A stretch of 64,000 nucleotides of DNA from QKMZ01 sp012965515 (GTDB lineage Bacteria > Cyanobacteriota > Vampirovibrionia > Obscuribacterales > Obscuribacteraceae). Below are positions 17,184 through 25,060 of the stretch, piece by piece; within the stretch, counting starts at the first letter, position 1; each line of letters begins with the position of its first letter. The stretch lies in contig CALFMP010000015.1 in the NCBI GenBank assembly GCA_937879965.1, forward strand, positions 1 through 64,000, given 5' to 3'. A model generated the notes under the pieces. That model saw nothing but the letters and a program-made list of their open reading frames with translations, searched no databases and had not been told where the DNA came from. The translations under genes and the position numbers were made by a program.

Positions 17184-17263
17184 GGGGCGCACTGCATGCA
17201 CGTTTCACTCTAGGTGCAACGCCATGCGACGCCCGGCGGGCGGCAGAAATGCCGCCCTGCACC
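17184..17263. repeat. Compound palindromic element
   Basis: GGTGCA (17213-17218) pairs with TGCACC (17258-17263) and encloses a second hairpin, GGGCGGC (17238-17244) / GCCGCCC (17251-17257). A partial unit, GGGGCGCACTGCATGCA, lies just before it. It belongs to the dispersed family and lies between two convergent genes. Confidence 0.6.
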
Positions 17264-17345
17264 GAGGATGGTGGCGACAGATGCAGAGGTTTTAGCTGTA
17301 AGCCGAGATTGCGGGGGTCTAAAACTCCGTTGTGCGCATAAATGA

Positions 17346-17377
17346 AAGAAGCTGGATAACTCCAGCTTCTTCTTTTT
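17346..17377 (+). terminator. Rho-independent terminator after the VIT-VWA gene
   Basis: AAGAAGCTGGA pairs with TCCAGCTTCTT (11 bp) around a TAAC loop, and CTTTTT follows on the plus strand. This is a textbook terminator, although it lies about 170 bases after the stop codon at 17173. Confidence 0.85.
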
Positions 17378-17439
17378 GGAAAACTTTTAGCGCGGTCGCA
17401 GCAAAGCGCCACCTGCAAGGATTGAGTCGTCATCGAACC

Positions 17440-17464
17440 GGGCGATGCGTGGCATCGCCCCTAC
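17440..17464. repeat. Palindromic element that contains the next gene's stop codon
   Basis: GGGCGATG (17440-17447) pairs with CATCGCCC (17453-17460), followed by CTAC. Read on the minus strand the element begins GTAGGGGCGATGCC, and the TAG in that sequence is the stop codon of the gene at 17461-18348. Confidence 0.75.
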
Positions 17465-18348
17465 GCTTCAGGGAGGTTGCGCATGGCGGAGCGGTCGAGC
17501 ATCGGTAGACCTTGTTGTTGTCTGTAAATCATGAACCAGCTCGGTACTTTCGGATCTGCGCCCATAAGAATTTCAATGCATCTCATTCCTTGTGATGGAT
17601 TGAATTTGCCAATACCTCCCGGATAATCTTCGAGCGCGCGGATGAAATCCTGATTGGCCCTGGCGGCTTGCTGTTCGATGGTTTCGCTGACATGTATGGT
17701 TTCAGTTGTGACACCAAATCTAGTGCTCTTAAATTCTAGTTTTGTAGGATTTCCATTTTCATCTCGAGTAATCGTCAAGTATGGTGCTCTAGACAGAGGA
17801 TTGTTTCCATCCTCCAGAAGCTGCTTCAAAACTTGCTCTCTAAACTGTGGTGGTTCTTTCATGAGCTTTTCAAGCTGCACTCGAACATCCAGCTTTGCTT
17901 GCTCATCTTGTTTGAGAGAGCGCGAGATCATCTCCTCGATCTGTTTTGCGGGAACTTCCGGATGGCTCAGGCGGTCTGCTTCTCTCGCCGCTCTTTCTGG
18001 GCGCGTTTCCTTTTCAATTTTTCGAAACTCTTTCCAAGTTTCATCGCCTTCGAATTCAACTTTCGGCAAATGTTTTGTAGCGTCCGCCTGGATAGGCGTT
18101 GTGCAATAGTCTTTGGAGGCTTCTCTGTTGCCTTTATTCACGATGTGCCAACCGCCGCCATCATTGTGAATTGTCAGATCTGGAATATTGTCAGTCGGAT
18201 CTTGAATCTTATTTAGTTGTCTATATGCGGCCATCTGTCGATCAGTAGACCAGCTCTGGAAAATACAGTCTGCATTCAGGCCCTTAGAACTCGCATCTAC
18301 TAATTTGCGCGCATCTTCAAGCGGCTGCTGAGGAGAATCAACCGGCAT
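17461..18348 (-). CDS. Hypothetical protein, 295 residues
   Basis: Not recognised. It is hydrophilic, with no signal peptide or membrane helix. The middle (about 90-175) is rich in charged helix (KEFRKIEKETRPERAAREADRL and similar). Residues about 185-225 have a beta-strand look (YLTITRDENGNPTKLEFKST). The C-terminus includes a PSWFMIYRQQQGLPMLD block. The start ATG is preceded by AACGGAGTTAACT. Its stop codon lies within a dispersed palindromic repeat, so the element may have inserted at the gene end. Probably cytoplasmic. Confidence 0.65.
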   Translation of the reverse strand: MPVDSPQQPLEDARKLVDASSKGLNADCIFQSWSTDRQMAAYRQLNKIQDPTDNIPDLTIHNDGGGWHIVNKGNREASKDYCTTPIQADATKHLPKVEFEGDETWKEFRKIEKETRPERAAREADRLSHPEVPAKQIEEMISRSLKQDEQAKLDVRVQLEKLMKEPPQFREQVLKQLLEDGNNPLSRAPYLTITRDENGNPTKLEFKSTRFGVTTETIHVSETIEQQAARANQDFIRALEDYPGGIGKFNPSQGMRCIEILMGADPKVPSWFMIYRQQQGLPMLDRSAMRNLPEA

Positions 18349-18700
18349 AGTTAACTCCGTTAGTAATATGAATGGGGAAAAGGAAGCGTCTAGTTGCGGG
18401 TTAAGCGCCGCCGTTTCGACACGATGAAGCTTACGCAGGCTGCGTGAAATAAATGTGTCAGGTCTGTGATTTTTTCGTGGAACGGTAATCTGTTGGAATA
18501 TTTGCGCAATTCCACATTTTTTTCACGAGTTAAATGCACAATCATGTTCTCACTGGGAACAATGACGTTTGAAATTTGTCTTTTCATTCAGCAAACGAAA
18601 AGCGCAGCCCAGAGAGCCGGTTAAACACCGGAAAGGATGTTCTCTAGGATTGCCGCAACGTGTCGTGGAATCCTGATAGATAGGTAGATAGGTGAATCCA
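18349..18700. other. Intergenic region without a supported gene
   Basis: The 352-bp spacer separates divergent genes. A 65-codon minus-strand frame here lacks a ribosome site and recognisable features, and I do not accept it. Near the right edge a GATAGATAGGTAGATAGG stretch of short direct repeats leads into the ribosome site of the next small gene. I see no clear promoter. Confidence 0.5.
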
Positions 18701-18889
18701 ATGTTGTTTCCAGAAAAAGAAAACGAGTTCGAAGTTTACAACGAGACAGTAATCAATTTGACCTCTCAGGTTACAGATAACGAGCTGGAACAACTCCTCT
18801 CCAACAAAATCGAAACTGCAGCTGAGTCCTGCCCTGGTGGTGTTTGCCAGCTTAACTGGCGTCCGACTCGCCGCAATCAAGCTGCCTAA
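18701..18889 (+). CDS. Small Cys-containing peptide, possible RiPP-like precursor
   Basis: A 62-residue frame starts at ATG 18701 with AGGTGA upstream. A GTG three codons earlier would overlap that site. The first 40 residues are acidic (FEVYNETVINL, DNELEQLLSN) and leader-like. The last 20 contain CPGGVC, a Trp (QLNW) and a basic end (RPTRRNQAA). This two-part layout resembles precursors of modified peptides, but no modifying enzyme is adjacent; the nearest radical SAM gene is pqqE, 17 kb away. It could equally be a small regulatory or metal-binding protein. The coding status itself rests on the ribosome site and amino-acid pattern. Confidence 0.5.
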   Translation: MLFPEKENEFEVYNETVINLTSQVTDNELEQLLSNKIETAAESCPGGVCQLNWRPTRRNQAA

Positions 18890-19170
18890 GCCCAAGTTTT
18901 CTTAGAACAGTCACGTTGATGTTATATTCCGTGAATAGGATATCGACGGTAGATCTTCTAGCGCTTCCCGCTTAGACGCTACCGATGGATGTTCCAGAGG
19001 CTAACCCAATTCTGGATCGATTTGGCAGAGTTAATCTGCAAGTCACTAATTAGTATTTTTGACTTTGTAAGTTATCCACATGCCACAACTTTTCCACAAT
19101 TGATCAATAGACTTCTGGAACCCACAGGAATCTCCTGTCCTATCCCTTTCGCTTTTAAAAACTTACTATC

Positions 19171-19776
19171 GTGAACTTAACTACTAAGAAAACCGCGTAT
19201 GGCCGGTACGCCGCTCTTATAGATCTAGCTACCGGACTTCAAACAAGTCTCCTTCTCGATGAACTACGCATTGGTCGCTCGCGTGAGAACGACATCGTGC
19301 TCGAAGGAGATTTAACAGCATCCCGCAGGCAGGCACGCATTACGCGTGTCGGGGATTGCTATTTCCTGGAAGATTTGGCTAGTACAAATGGCACTCTTCT
19401 CAATGGAAAGCAAATTCACGGGCGTGCTCTGCTCAATCATGACGATGTCCTCAACCTGGGAAGGCGGATTTATCTCTTCTCGATGGTGGAGCCAGTCACC
19501 GAAGAGCCTCCAACGGTGAACCTTGGAGACAATTCGATGGTTTCCATCTTGCAGTCGGCACATCGCATGGTGTCGGAGGCTCTCAGCCGTTTTAGCGGCA
19601 ACTGCTCCACCCCGTCAAGTCCGCTGTCGTGCGGAGAGGGACTGGCATCAACGGTTCCGCAAAGCAAAAAAGGACGCTTCGCTCAAGGAAAACTCTTCTC
19701 TTCCGCTTTGAAGCAGTATCAGAAGAGAAAACAGATGCCTTCGATCAACGATCCTCGTGTGCACGTGCACAGATAG
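19171..19776 (+). CDS. FHA-domain protein
   Basis: 201 residues. The FHA domain (about 20-110) binds phosphothreonine peptides. It has GRSRENDIVLEGDLTASRRQA, where GR and SRxxA match the phosphate-contact positions, then STNGTLLNGKQI. The remaining 90 residues are low in predicted structure and rich in Ser and Lys. It is cytoplasmic. The start is a GTG with no strong ribosome site. Partners would be phosphorylated targets of a Ser/Thr kinase, possibly the kinase at 5932-8040; that link is inference only. Confidence 0.85.
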   Translation: MNLTTKKTAYGRYAALIDLATGLQTSLLLDELRIGRSRENDIVLEGDLTASRRQARITRVGDCYFLEDLASTNGTLLNGKQIHGRALLNHDDVLNLGRRIYLFSMVEPVTEEPPTVNLGDNSMVSILQSAHRMVSEALSRFSGNCSTPSSPLSCGEGLASTVPQSKKGRFAQGKLFSSALKQYQKRKQMPSINDPRVHVHR

Positions 19777-19849
19777 GGTTGAGCGAACCTTTCAGGAACC
19801 TTTCTAGGTTGCCGCGATGGGGAACGTGTCGGTGATTCCACGGATTTCT

Positions 19850-19898
19850 GTAGGGTGACGCCATGCGTCGCCCGGGCGATGCATGGCATCGCCCCTAC
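19850..19898. repeat. Double palindromic element bounded by GTAGGG and CCCTAC
   Basis: Two hairpin units lie back to back: TGACGCCATGCGTCGCCC and GGGCGATGCATGGCATCGCCC. The whole is bounded by GTAGGG at 19850 and CCCTAC at 19898, so it could also fold as one long cruciform. It lies between convergent genes. Confidence 0.75.
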
Positions 19899-19909
19899 GC
19901 AAATAGAAG

Positions 19910-20518
19910 TTACTTCTTTGTAGTGGGCAAGCTTGACTCGTCCGAATTTTTCGAAACTGCCTTTGCTGGCAAGTCGACCGCGCGGCAGACAAAAGACAAG
20001 TTGCGTCCGGAACCTGTGCTGATCATGATCGCTTCAATGAGCGGTGGGTTAACGGTCTTGGAGCCTTGCCACTCGACGACAAAACTAGCCCCGGAACCGC
20101 CGGAGGTATCATCGAGTCGCACGACGAAATCTGCAGTTGCCATCGGTTCGAGCAAAACCGGCTTGGGAACGTACTCTCGGATCAGTTTGCCTGTATTGGA
20201 TTGGTATCTCACTGACGAAATTACAATTGCATTTGCGTCGTCGGTGTTTCTCACGCTTAGAGTTTCGGCCAAGTTAAGCACCCTGTCCCGGTTTTCTGTG
20301 TAGATGTGGGAATAAACCGGCACATAAGCGCGGGCATGCAATGTGAAATCTGCGAGAGTTTTGGCATCTGCTGGTTTCAAATGTTTTTGCCAACTCTCCG
20401 GGCTCTCAGACTCCGAATTTGAGTTCGAATCAACATCGTTGCACCCCTGAAGGAGGAGTAATGACACGGCAAAAGCAGTGGTGAAGGCGGTTAAGGTTGT
20501 CTGGGGAGAGAAACGCAT
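19910..20518 (-). CDS. DUF3124 lipoprotein
   Basis: 202 residues. The signal peptide ends in a lipobox (LLLLQGC), so the mature protein is lipid-anchored at Cys26. The body matches the DUF3124 pattern: YVPVYSHIYTENRDRVLNLAETLSVRNTD, then VRYQSNTGKLIREYV, then DDTSGGSGASFVVEW and IEAIMISTGS. Function is unknown. The ATG has an AAGGAT site. It faces the E2-like gene divergently across a 335-bp spacer. Confidence 0.8.
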   Translation of the reverse strand: MRFSPQTTLTAFTTAFAVSLLLLQGCNDVDSNSNSESESPESWQKHLKPADAKTLADFTLHARAYVPVYSHIYTENRDRVLNLAETLSVRNTDDANAIVISSVRYQSNTGKLIREYVPKPVLLEPMATADFVVRLDDTSGGSGASFVVEWQGSKTVNPPLIEAIMISTGSGRNLSFVCRAVDLPAKAVSKNSDESSLPTTKK

Positions 20519-20853
20519 TGGCGATATCCTTGCGGTTTGCTGGTTCTATTGTAGTGGCGTGAAGCCCGACTAGGAACCACAGCAGCCTGTTGGCGTCTAC
20601 AAGTCAAGTGAATATGGTCCGTGGCATGCCGTAGGGGCGCCTTTGTTGCTTTCTCGCTACAAAAGGCACTGAGAAAAAAACGCCTTAAGCCTTCAAATTT
20701 CAGTACCTGACCGTCATTTTATAAATCAGCCGCGATCAGTATTCTTGAAAACCGGTCCTGCACGTATAATAGGAATACTTTAGATAGCTTCTTATATTAT
20801 TATTGAAGTCCGGTATCACAGAAGTCCCAAAACGCCTTCAGGAGCATTAAAGG
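20519..20853. other. Divergent intergenic region
   Basis: The 335-bp spacer lies between divergent genes. It holds a partial palindromic element near 20625-20645 (GCATGCCGTAGGGGCGCC) and an A/T-rich stretch with TATAAT at 20765-20770, a possible -10 box for the plus-strand gene. The best -35-like hexamer, TTGAAA at 20745-20750, is too close (14 bp). No gene seen. Confidence 0.5.
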
Positions 20854-21687
20854 GTGTCAAAAAACATATCCTTTTCGTGGTTAGCACGTTGCCGCTGGAA
20901 TGTCCTAGACATGATCAATGTGATCGGACGCGGCTCAGTCCCCACTTATATGTTTTACGAGATTGATATGACGTGGGCGGAGGAATTACGCCTGCAGCTG
21001 AAAGAAAAGGGCATAAAGGTCACTGCCACTGCGATTCTCTTGAAGGCCATTGGCATTGCGCAGCGTTTGCATCCTGCCAGCCGCACCGCTATTTTGCCGT
21101 GGGGCCGCACGGTCACATTCAATGATATTGTTGCCGGTTTTACCGTCGAGAGATACGTCGGACAGCAACCGGCAGTCTTCTTTGGTGCAATCGAGTCGCC
21201 TGACTCCAAACCACTGGTTCAGGTCGCAGAAGAATTGCGCGCTTATGGTGAGGACGAAATTTCGAGCGTTCCGCAGTTGGATATTGAAGACCGTTTCAAC
21301 AACATGCCGTGGCTCTTTAGACGCTTCATCCTCTGGATGGGCATGCGTTTCCCCAAAGTTCGTTTGCGCTACATGGGCGCTACTTTCGGTCTCTCATCGC
21401 TCGGTAAGTTCGGCTGCCGTGGTTTGATTCCGCCTTGCGTAAGCACCTCCACTTTCGGTGTCGGAACTATTGAGCCGCGTGCCGTAGTGCGCGAAGGCGC
21501 CATCGTTGTCCGACCAATGATGACTTTGATTCTGAACTTCGATCACCGTTTGATCGATGGCGGTCCCGCCGCTCGCTTCATGCAAGATGTGCAGAAGCTC
21601 GTAGAAGGCGAACTGCAGTCATACATTGAAGAAGAATTGCGATTACTTGATGCGCCAGCCAAGTCGATGGCAACATCACCAGCATAG
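20854..21687 (+). CDS. Stand-alone 2-oxoacid dehydrogenase E2-type acyltransferase domain
   Basis: 277 residues that correspond to the catalytic domain of dihydrolipoamide acyltransferases (CAT-like fold). The active-site motif is present: NFDHRLIDGG with H231 and D235. It lacks the lipoyl and E1/E3-binding domains that normally precede this fold, and no E1 or E3 gene is adjacent, so it is unlikely to be a normal E2. It may transfer acyl groups from CoA in another pathway. It starts with GTG about 4 bases after AAAGG. It is soluble apart from one hydrophobic patch (FILWMGMRF). Confidence 0.8.
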   Translation: MSKNISFSWLARCRWNVLDMINVIGRGSVPTYMFYEIDMTWAEELRLQLKEKGIKVTATAILLKAIGIAQRLHPASRTAILPWGRTVTFNDIVAGFTVERYVGQQPAVFFGAIESPDSKPLVQVAEELRAYGEDEISSVPQLDIEDRFNNMPWLFRRFILWMGMRFPKVRLRYMGATFGLSSLGKFGCRGLIPPCVSTSTFGVGTIEPRAVVREGAIVVRPMMTLILNFDHRLIDGGPAARFMQDVQKLVEGELQSYIEEELRLLDAPAKSMATSPA

Positions 21688-21711
21688 ATTCTACGTGCGC
21701 TGTCCTGTAGC

Positions 21712-21731
21712 TGGCGCATTGCATGCGCCCC
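21712..21731. repeat. Dispersed palindromic element
   Basis: TGGCGCATTGCATGCGCCCC holds an inverted GGCGCAT / ATGCGCC core. It is a short member of the family, between convergent genes. Confidence 0.6.
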
Positions 21732-21762
21732 TTTCTCTTCAGGCACCGGCACGCGCTGAAAT

Positions 21763-23049
21763 CTAATTCTTAGTCGTGTCCGCTTCCGGTGCGGGCGACC
21801 CAATTACTTTGCCTTGCACCGTCAGATTTTCCGGTCCGACCAATTTGAGAATTTCGGGCAGGGCTTTTTCGGCCGCCGCAACACCAGCAGCGACCGCAGT
21901 CTTAGCGTCTTTGCGTTTTGTCGAAACCATTCGAATCCCGTTTACGTCCGGGTGGATTACAATGCTCGCCTGCCTGAGTGACTCTTGATCGACTTTGGCG
22001 AGGTGCAAACAAATGACGCGATGAGCAACGCTGCCTAGTTTTTCAAACTCAGACATCGGTAACTCGTCAATGCGTTCATCAATGTCTACGGCAATAACGA
22101 TGTCGGCGCCCATGTCTCGCACCTGTTGCGTCGGCAAATTGACTAGCACTCCGCCATCGACGAAAAGTTTGTCTCCGATTCTTACCGGTCGGCGCAATAG
22201 AGGTAAGGCGCAACTTGCTTGCAGTGCTCTGCCGAAATTGCCAGTGGAAAGAGCGTATGGCTTGCCGTCAATTAGATTGAGTGCCACTGCGCAAAATGGA
22301 ATTTTGAACGACTCGATGTTTTTGTCTTCGCGCGGAACTGACTTATCAAGAAACTTGCGGAAAATGTTTCCTCTGTACAGCCCATCATATTGATGCGCAC
22401 CGACCGCCTTCAACGAAAGAAATGCTGGAGCAACAGCCAGTCTTACACCAATCGGTGCGGTCATGAAGTGTTTCATCAGCATGCCGCGAGTGAACTTTTC
22501 TTCCATCTCGCAAATCGGCACTCCGGCAGCATAGAGTCCACCAACTACGGAGCCCATGCTGGTGCCGGCAATATAGTCGACACGTATGCCTTCGCGTTCC
22601 AGAACTTCCAAAACACCAATGTGAGCCGCACCACGCATGCCACCACCGCCTAGTGCAAGACCGACTTTTGGGCGGCGTTTTTTCACGACGGATTGTTCCA
22701 GTTTGGAAACTGGCTGGTCGGAAGGTTCAGAGGTTAAAGCCGATTGGTCCGTTTTTGAATTCAACAATTCTGCATTTGAATTCAATTGTTCGGTGGCTGA
22801 ATTCAAATGCTCGGTCGTTGCATTTAACTGCTCCGCGGTTGAGTTAAGCTGCTCGGTGATTGAAGTCTCACTTCGACTCTGGGCTTTTGCCACAAAGTTG
22901 GCTGTTTGACCAAATGCTGGGAGTGAAATTGCAGCAAATCCAGAAATGATTACAACCAAAGATGCTGCAGCAAAGCAGACATTGGTTTTCTTGTCTCTGT
23001 TTCCTTTGCCTATGTCCAGCTCCATTGCATTCGAATCGGGATTGTCCAA
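21763..23049 (-). CDS. Patatin-like phospholipase (RssA/NTE type) with heptad linker
   Basis: 428 residues. A hydrophobic segment at about 25-47 should act as signal or anchor. Residues about 62-103 contain five tandem seven-residue repeats of the EQLNSxx type. The patatin domain follows: oxyanion loop GGGGMRG (134-140), nucleophile S164 in GTSMG and catalytic D298 in the DGG motif. The catalytic dyad is intact. Members release fatty acids from phospholipids. The start is a TTG; an ATG eight codons inside is possible. It overlaps the upstream gene by 40 bases, so the pair is probably one transcription unit. Confidence 0.85.
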   Translation of the reverse strand: MDNPDSNAMELDIGKGNRDKKTNVCFAAASLVVIISGFAAISLPAFGQTANFVAKAQSRSETSITEQLNSTAEQLNATTEHLNSATEQLNSNAELLNSKTDQSALTSEPSDQPVSKLEQSVVKKRRPKVGLALGGGGMRGAAHIGVLEVLEREGIRVDYIAGTSMGSVVGGLYAAGVPICEMEEKFTRGMLMKHFMTAPIGVRLAVAPAFLSLKAVGAHQYDGLYRGNIFRKFLDKSVPREDKNIESFKIPFCAVALNLIDGKPYALSTGNFGRALQASCALPLLRRPVRIGDKLFVDGGVLVNLPTQQVRDMGADIVIAVDIDERIDELPMSEFEKLGSVAHRVICLHLAKVDQESLRQASIVIHPDVNGIRMVSTKRKDAKTAVAAGVAAAEKALPEILKLVGPENLTVQGKVIGSPAPEADTTKN

Positions 23050-24227
23050 CCTAACTTGGCGATTGCCTCATCTACCGTCAGAGTCGTCTTGACGCACATT
23101 TTGAGCAATTCGATTGCTTGCTCTGAGGAAACCAACCCCTCTTTGTAGAGAGACTGGGTACGCAAGACGCTGTAGAGCATCTGATCATTGATTATATTGG
23201 CATCGAGCAGTTTTTTGCCCACTCTCACCGGCTTCTCACCTTCTGTTGCGATTTTTTCGATAATTGAGCGGTCTGCAACTTTCGCTGCTACCAGCAAATC
23301 CCCGAAGCGCATCAGCTCTCCCTGTACCTGCGGTGGCGGATTGAGTTCGGCCATCGCTTGATACACACCAATGTTCTTGATCTTGCAATTGCGCAGTGCC
23401 TCAGCCGCTTGATAGGGTTTGAGGTAACTTTGCACAAGATCAAGCATGGTCATTGCTGATTCGAGCAATGAGTGAGTTAGTAAACCGGTGTCCAAAAGAA
23501 GCTTGTGCAGAGGAACCTCGAGTAATACCTCGTGCTCCAGTAAGTCCATAAGGTCCGATTCCGAAACAACCATCGACATGGCGAGCAATTCTGGAAGGCG
23601 CAGGCTGGCGCCGGAGCAGTCTTTGTAGATGCCCTGTTCGAACATAATCTGCCAAACCGACTGGCGCTTGTCGCAAGCAATTCTCAAAGCGCGGACAGCG
23701 TCGTCGCGACCGACTTTCTCTTCTCTTACAAGTTTCAGAAGCGTGATCGATTCGAGTACGACTCGGCGGCTTTGATAGCGCATGAAGACGATTGAACGCG
23801 TGAGCGGCATTCCTGTTTCATTCGCCTTCTTGATTGCACTGGCTAGCTGGTCCATGGTGAGCGCAGTGGCGTCAATCATGAGCTCAGTCAGTATGTTTGT
23901 TTCGACCTTCGGCGGGGGCGGTCGGTCGAGCACAATGCCCATCATGTTGAGCGCGTCCAGAATGGAAAATTCATTCTGCCGTGCGCAGATTACCGCTGCC
24001 ACTGCCGTGTCCACATTGATTTTTTCGGCTTTGACGAGTTCGTGCGCGTCCATGGCGAAGCGCAGGGTTTGCTCTGTCGAGTGGCGCAGGATGAGAATCG
24101 CTTGACTCAAAGACATGCCCAGCTTTTTGGCTGTGGCTTGAGCCTCCTGGGCTTCTTCGGGCCCGACAATCTTTGCCGAAACAACAATTTGATAAAAGGG
24201 ATCGACCTGAGTCGTTCGTTCATGCAT
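23010..24227 (-). CDS. Four-repeat helical protein of unknown function
   Basis: 405 residues made of four tandem repeats of about 85-90 residues (about 11-98, 112-201, 211-295 and 308-394). Each opens with a hydrophobic LxxLLxxxxVx helix, has a G-x-P/S-L turn (LGMSLSQAI, TGMPLTRSI, LEVPLHKLL, EKPVRVGKKL), and ends with an 'A..AL' helix. I know no family with this exact layout; it distantly recalls the N-terminal domains of type II secretion ATPases. There is no signal peptide. The ATG has a GGTGAAAC site. Overlap with the patatin gene suggests a regulator or scaffold for it. Confidence 0.7.
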   Translation of the reverse strand: MHERTTQVDPFYQIVVSAKIVGPEEAQEAQATAKKLGMSLSQAILILRHSTEQTLRFAMDAHELVKAEKINVDTAVAAVICARQNEFSILDALNMMGIVLDRPPPPKVETNILTELMIDATALTMDQLASAIKKANETGMPLTRSIVFMRYQSRRVVLESITLLKLVREEKVGRDDAVRALRIACDKRQSVWQIMFEQGIYKDCSGASLRLPELLAMSMVVSESDLMDLLEHEVLLEVPLHKLLLDTGLLTHSLLESAMTMLDLVQSYLKPYQAAEALRNCKIKNIGVYQAMAELNPPPQVQGELMRFGDLLVAAKVADRSIIEKIATEGEKPVRVGKKLLDANIINDQMLYSVLRTQSLYKEGLVSSEQAIELLKMCVKTTLTVDEAIAKLGWTIPIRMQWSWT

Positions 24228-24452
24228 GTTTCACCGTCGCCTTTACTGGGGTCAGGCTGGGTTGGGGGTAGTAATAGGTCGCCATAATAAAGAGAATCCA
24301 TGTATGTTATTCCACCAGAGAGCGTCTAATCTTCGCCGTAGAGACGGTCGGCAAGATTTAACGAACGCTGGCTGGCGTCCTATAAACACATTTTGGGGCT
24401 TGCTTTGGAGTCCGAGCGGCGCAGTCTGTGTGCTTTTGCGTCTGCCGTCCGT

Positions 24453-24920
24453 CTAGCGGTCGTCGTAAACGCGGCAGCGAAATTCCTGCGAAAACAGGTC
24501 GTCGATTACGTCTGCGGCATGCGAAACGTTCCAAATCAGGGTGTTCAACTCTTCTTGGTCGAGCCCTGCAATGGGTCTCTGGGAGGTAACCAGGATAATT
24601 TCCTCGTGGCAGCTGAGAGAACAGCAGCTCAGCTCCTGGTTTAGTTCGAGGCAGCGCTGAAAGAAGCGCTCTCGATCCAGGTCAGGAAAATGGACGATGG
24701 GGCTGGTAACTCTCAGAACAATGCCGCCTGATTTGTCTTCCTGCAGGAAGATGTAGACTTTGGCGGAGCCTTCTTTCAGCCACCAGCCGCAACTGTCGCT
24801 GTCGCCTTCGAGGGCGTGCCCTTCCAACTCAAGCTTACGTCGCTTGAAGTAATCCGAAAGCATTGATACGACGCTTTCGACGGTTCCCTTGGGTGGTGTT
24901 CTTGTGCCGAAAAGACCCAT
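24453..24920 (-). CDS. YbjN-like domain protein
   Basis: 155 residues, cytoplasmic. The pattern (VSMLSDYFKRR, GWWLKEGSAKVYIFLQED, IVLRVTSPIVHFPD, ELNQELSCCSL, EEIILVTSQRPIAGLDQEEL) fits the YbjN/CesT-like alpha-beta fold. This fold is common in chaperone-like or sensory proteins of unknown detailed role. The ATG is preceded by GAGGTTAAAT. It has no coupled neighbours. The call is from fold pattern and is moderately sure. Confidence 0.65.
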   Translation of the reverse strand: MGLFGTRTPPKGTVESVVSMLSDYFKRRKLELEGHALEGDSDSCGWWLKEGSAKVYIFLQEDKSGGIVLRVTSPIVHFPDLDRERFFQRCLELNQELSCCSLSCHEEIILVTSQRPIAGLDQEELNTLIWNVSHAADVIDDLFSQEFRCRVYDDR

Positions 24921-25060
24921 ATTTAACCTCTCGAAGTAGAGCCGGGCGCCAACGCGCCTATTTTAGCCGAAGCCGATTCATATTTTCGGAAGGCAAAGTC
25001 GCTAGAATTTTTTGTAGCTAAAGAACTTTTGCAAAGAGAACTTGTACAAAGAAGGTCATT

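Noticed and set aside
18390..18587. 65-codon minus-strand frame
   Set aside because: No ribosome site and no protein-like pattern; lies in a spacer.
19072..19098. Two DnaA-box-like words (TTATCCACA and TTTTCCACA), possible origin
   Set aside because: Only two boxes, no dnaA or A/T-rich unwinding region, and the same 9-mer also occurs inside a coding region near 41211.
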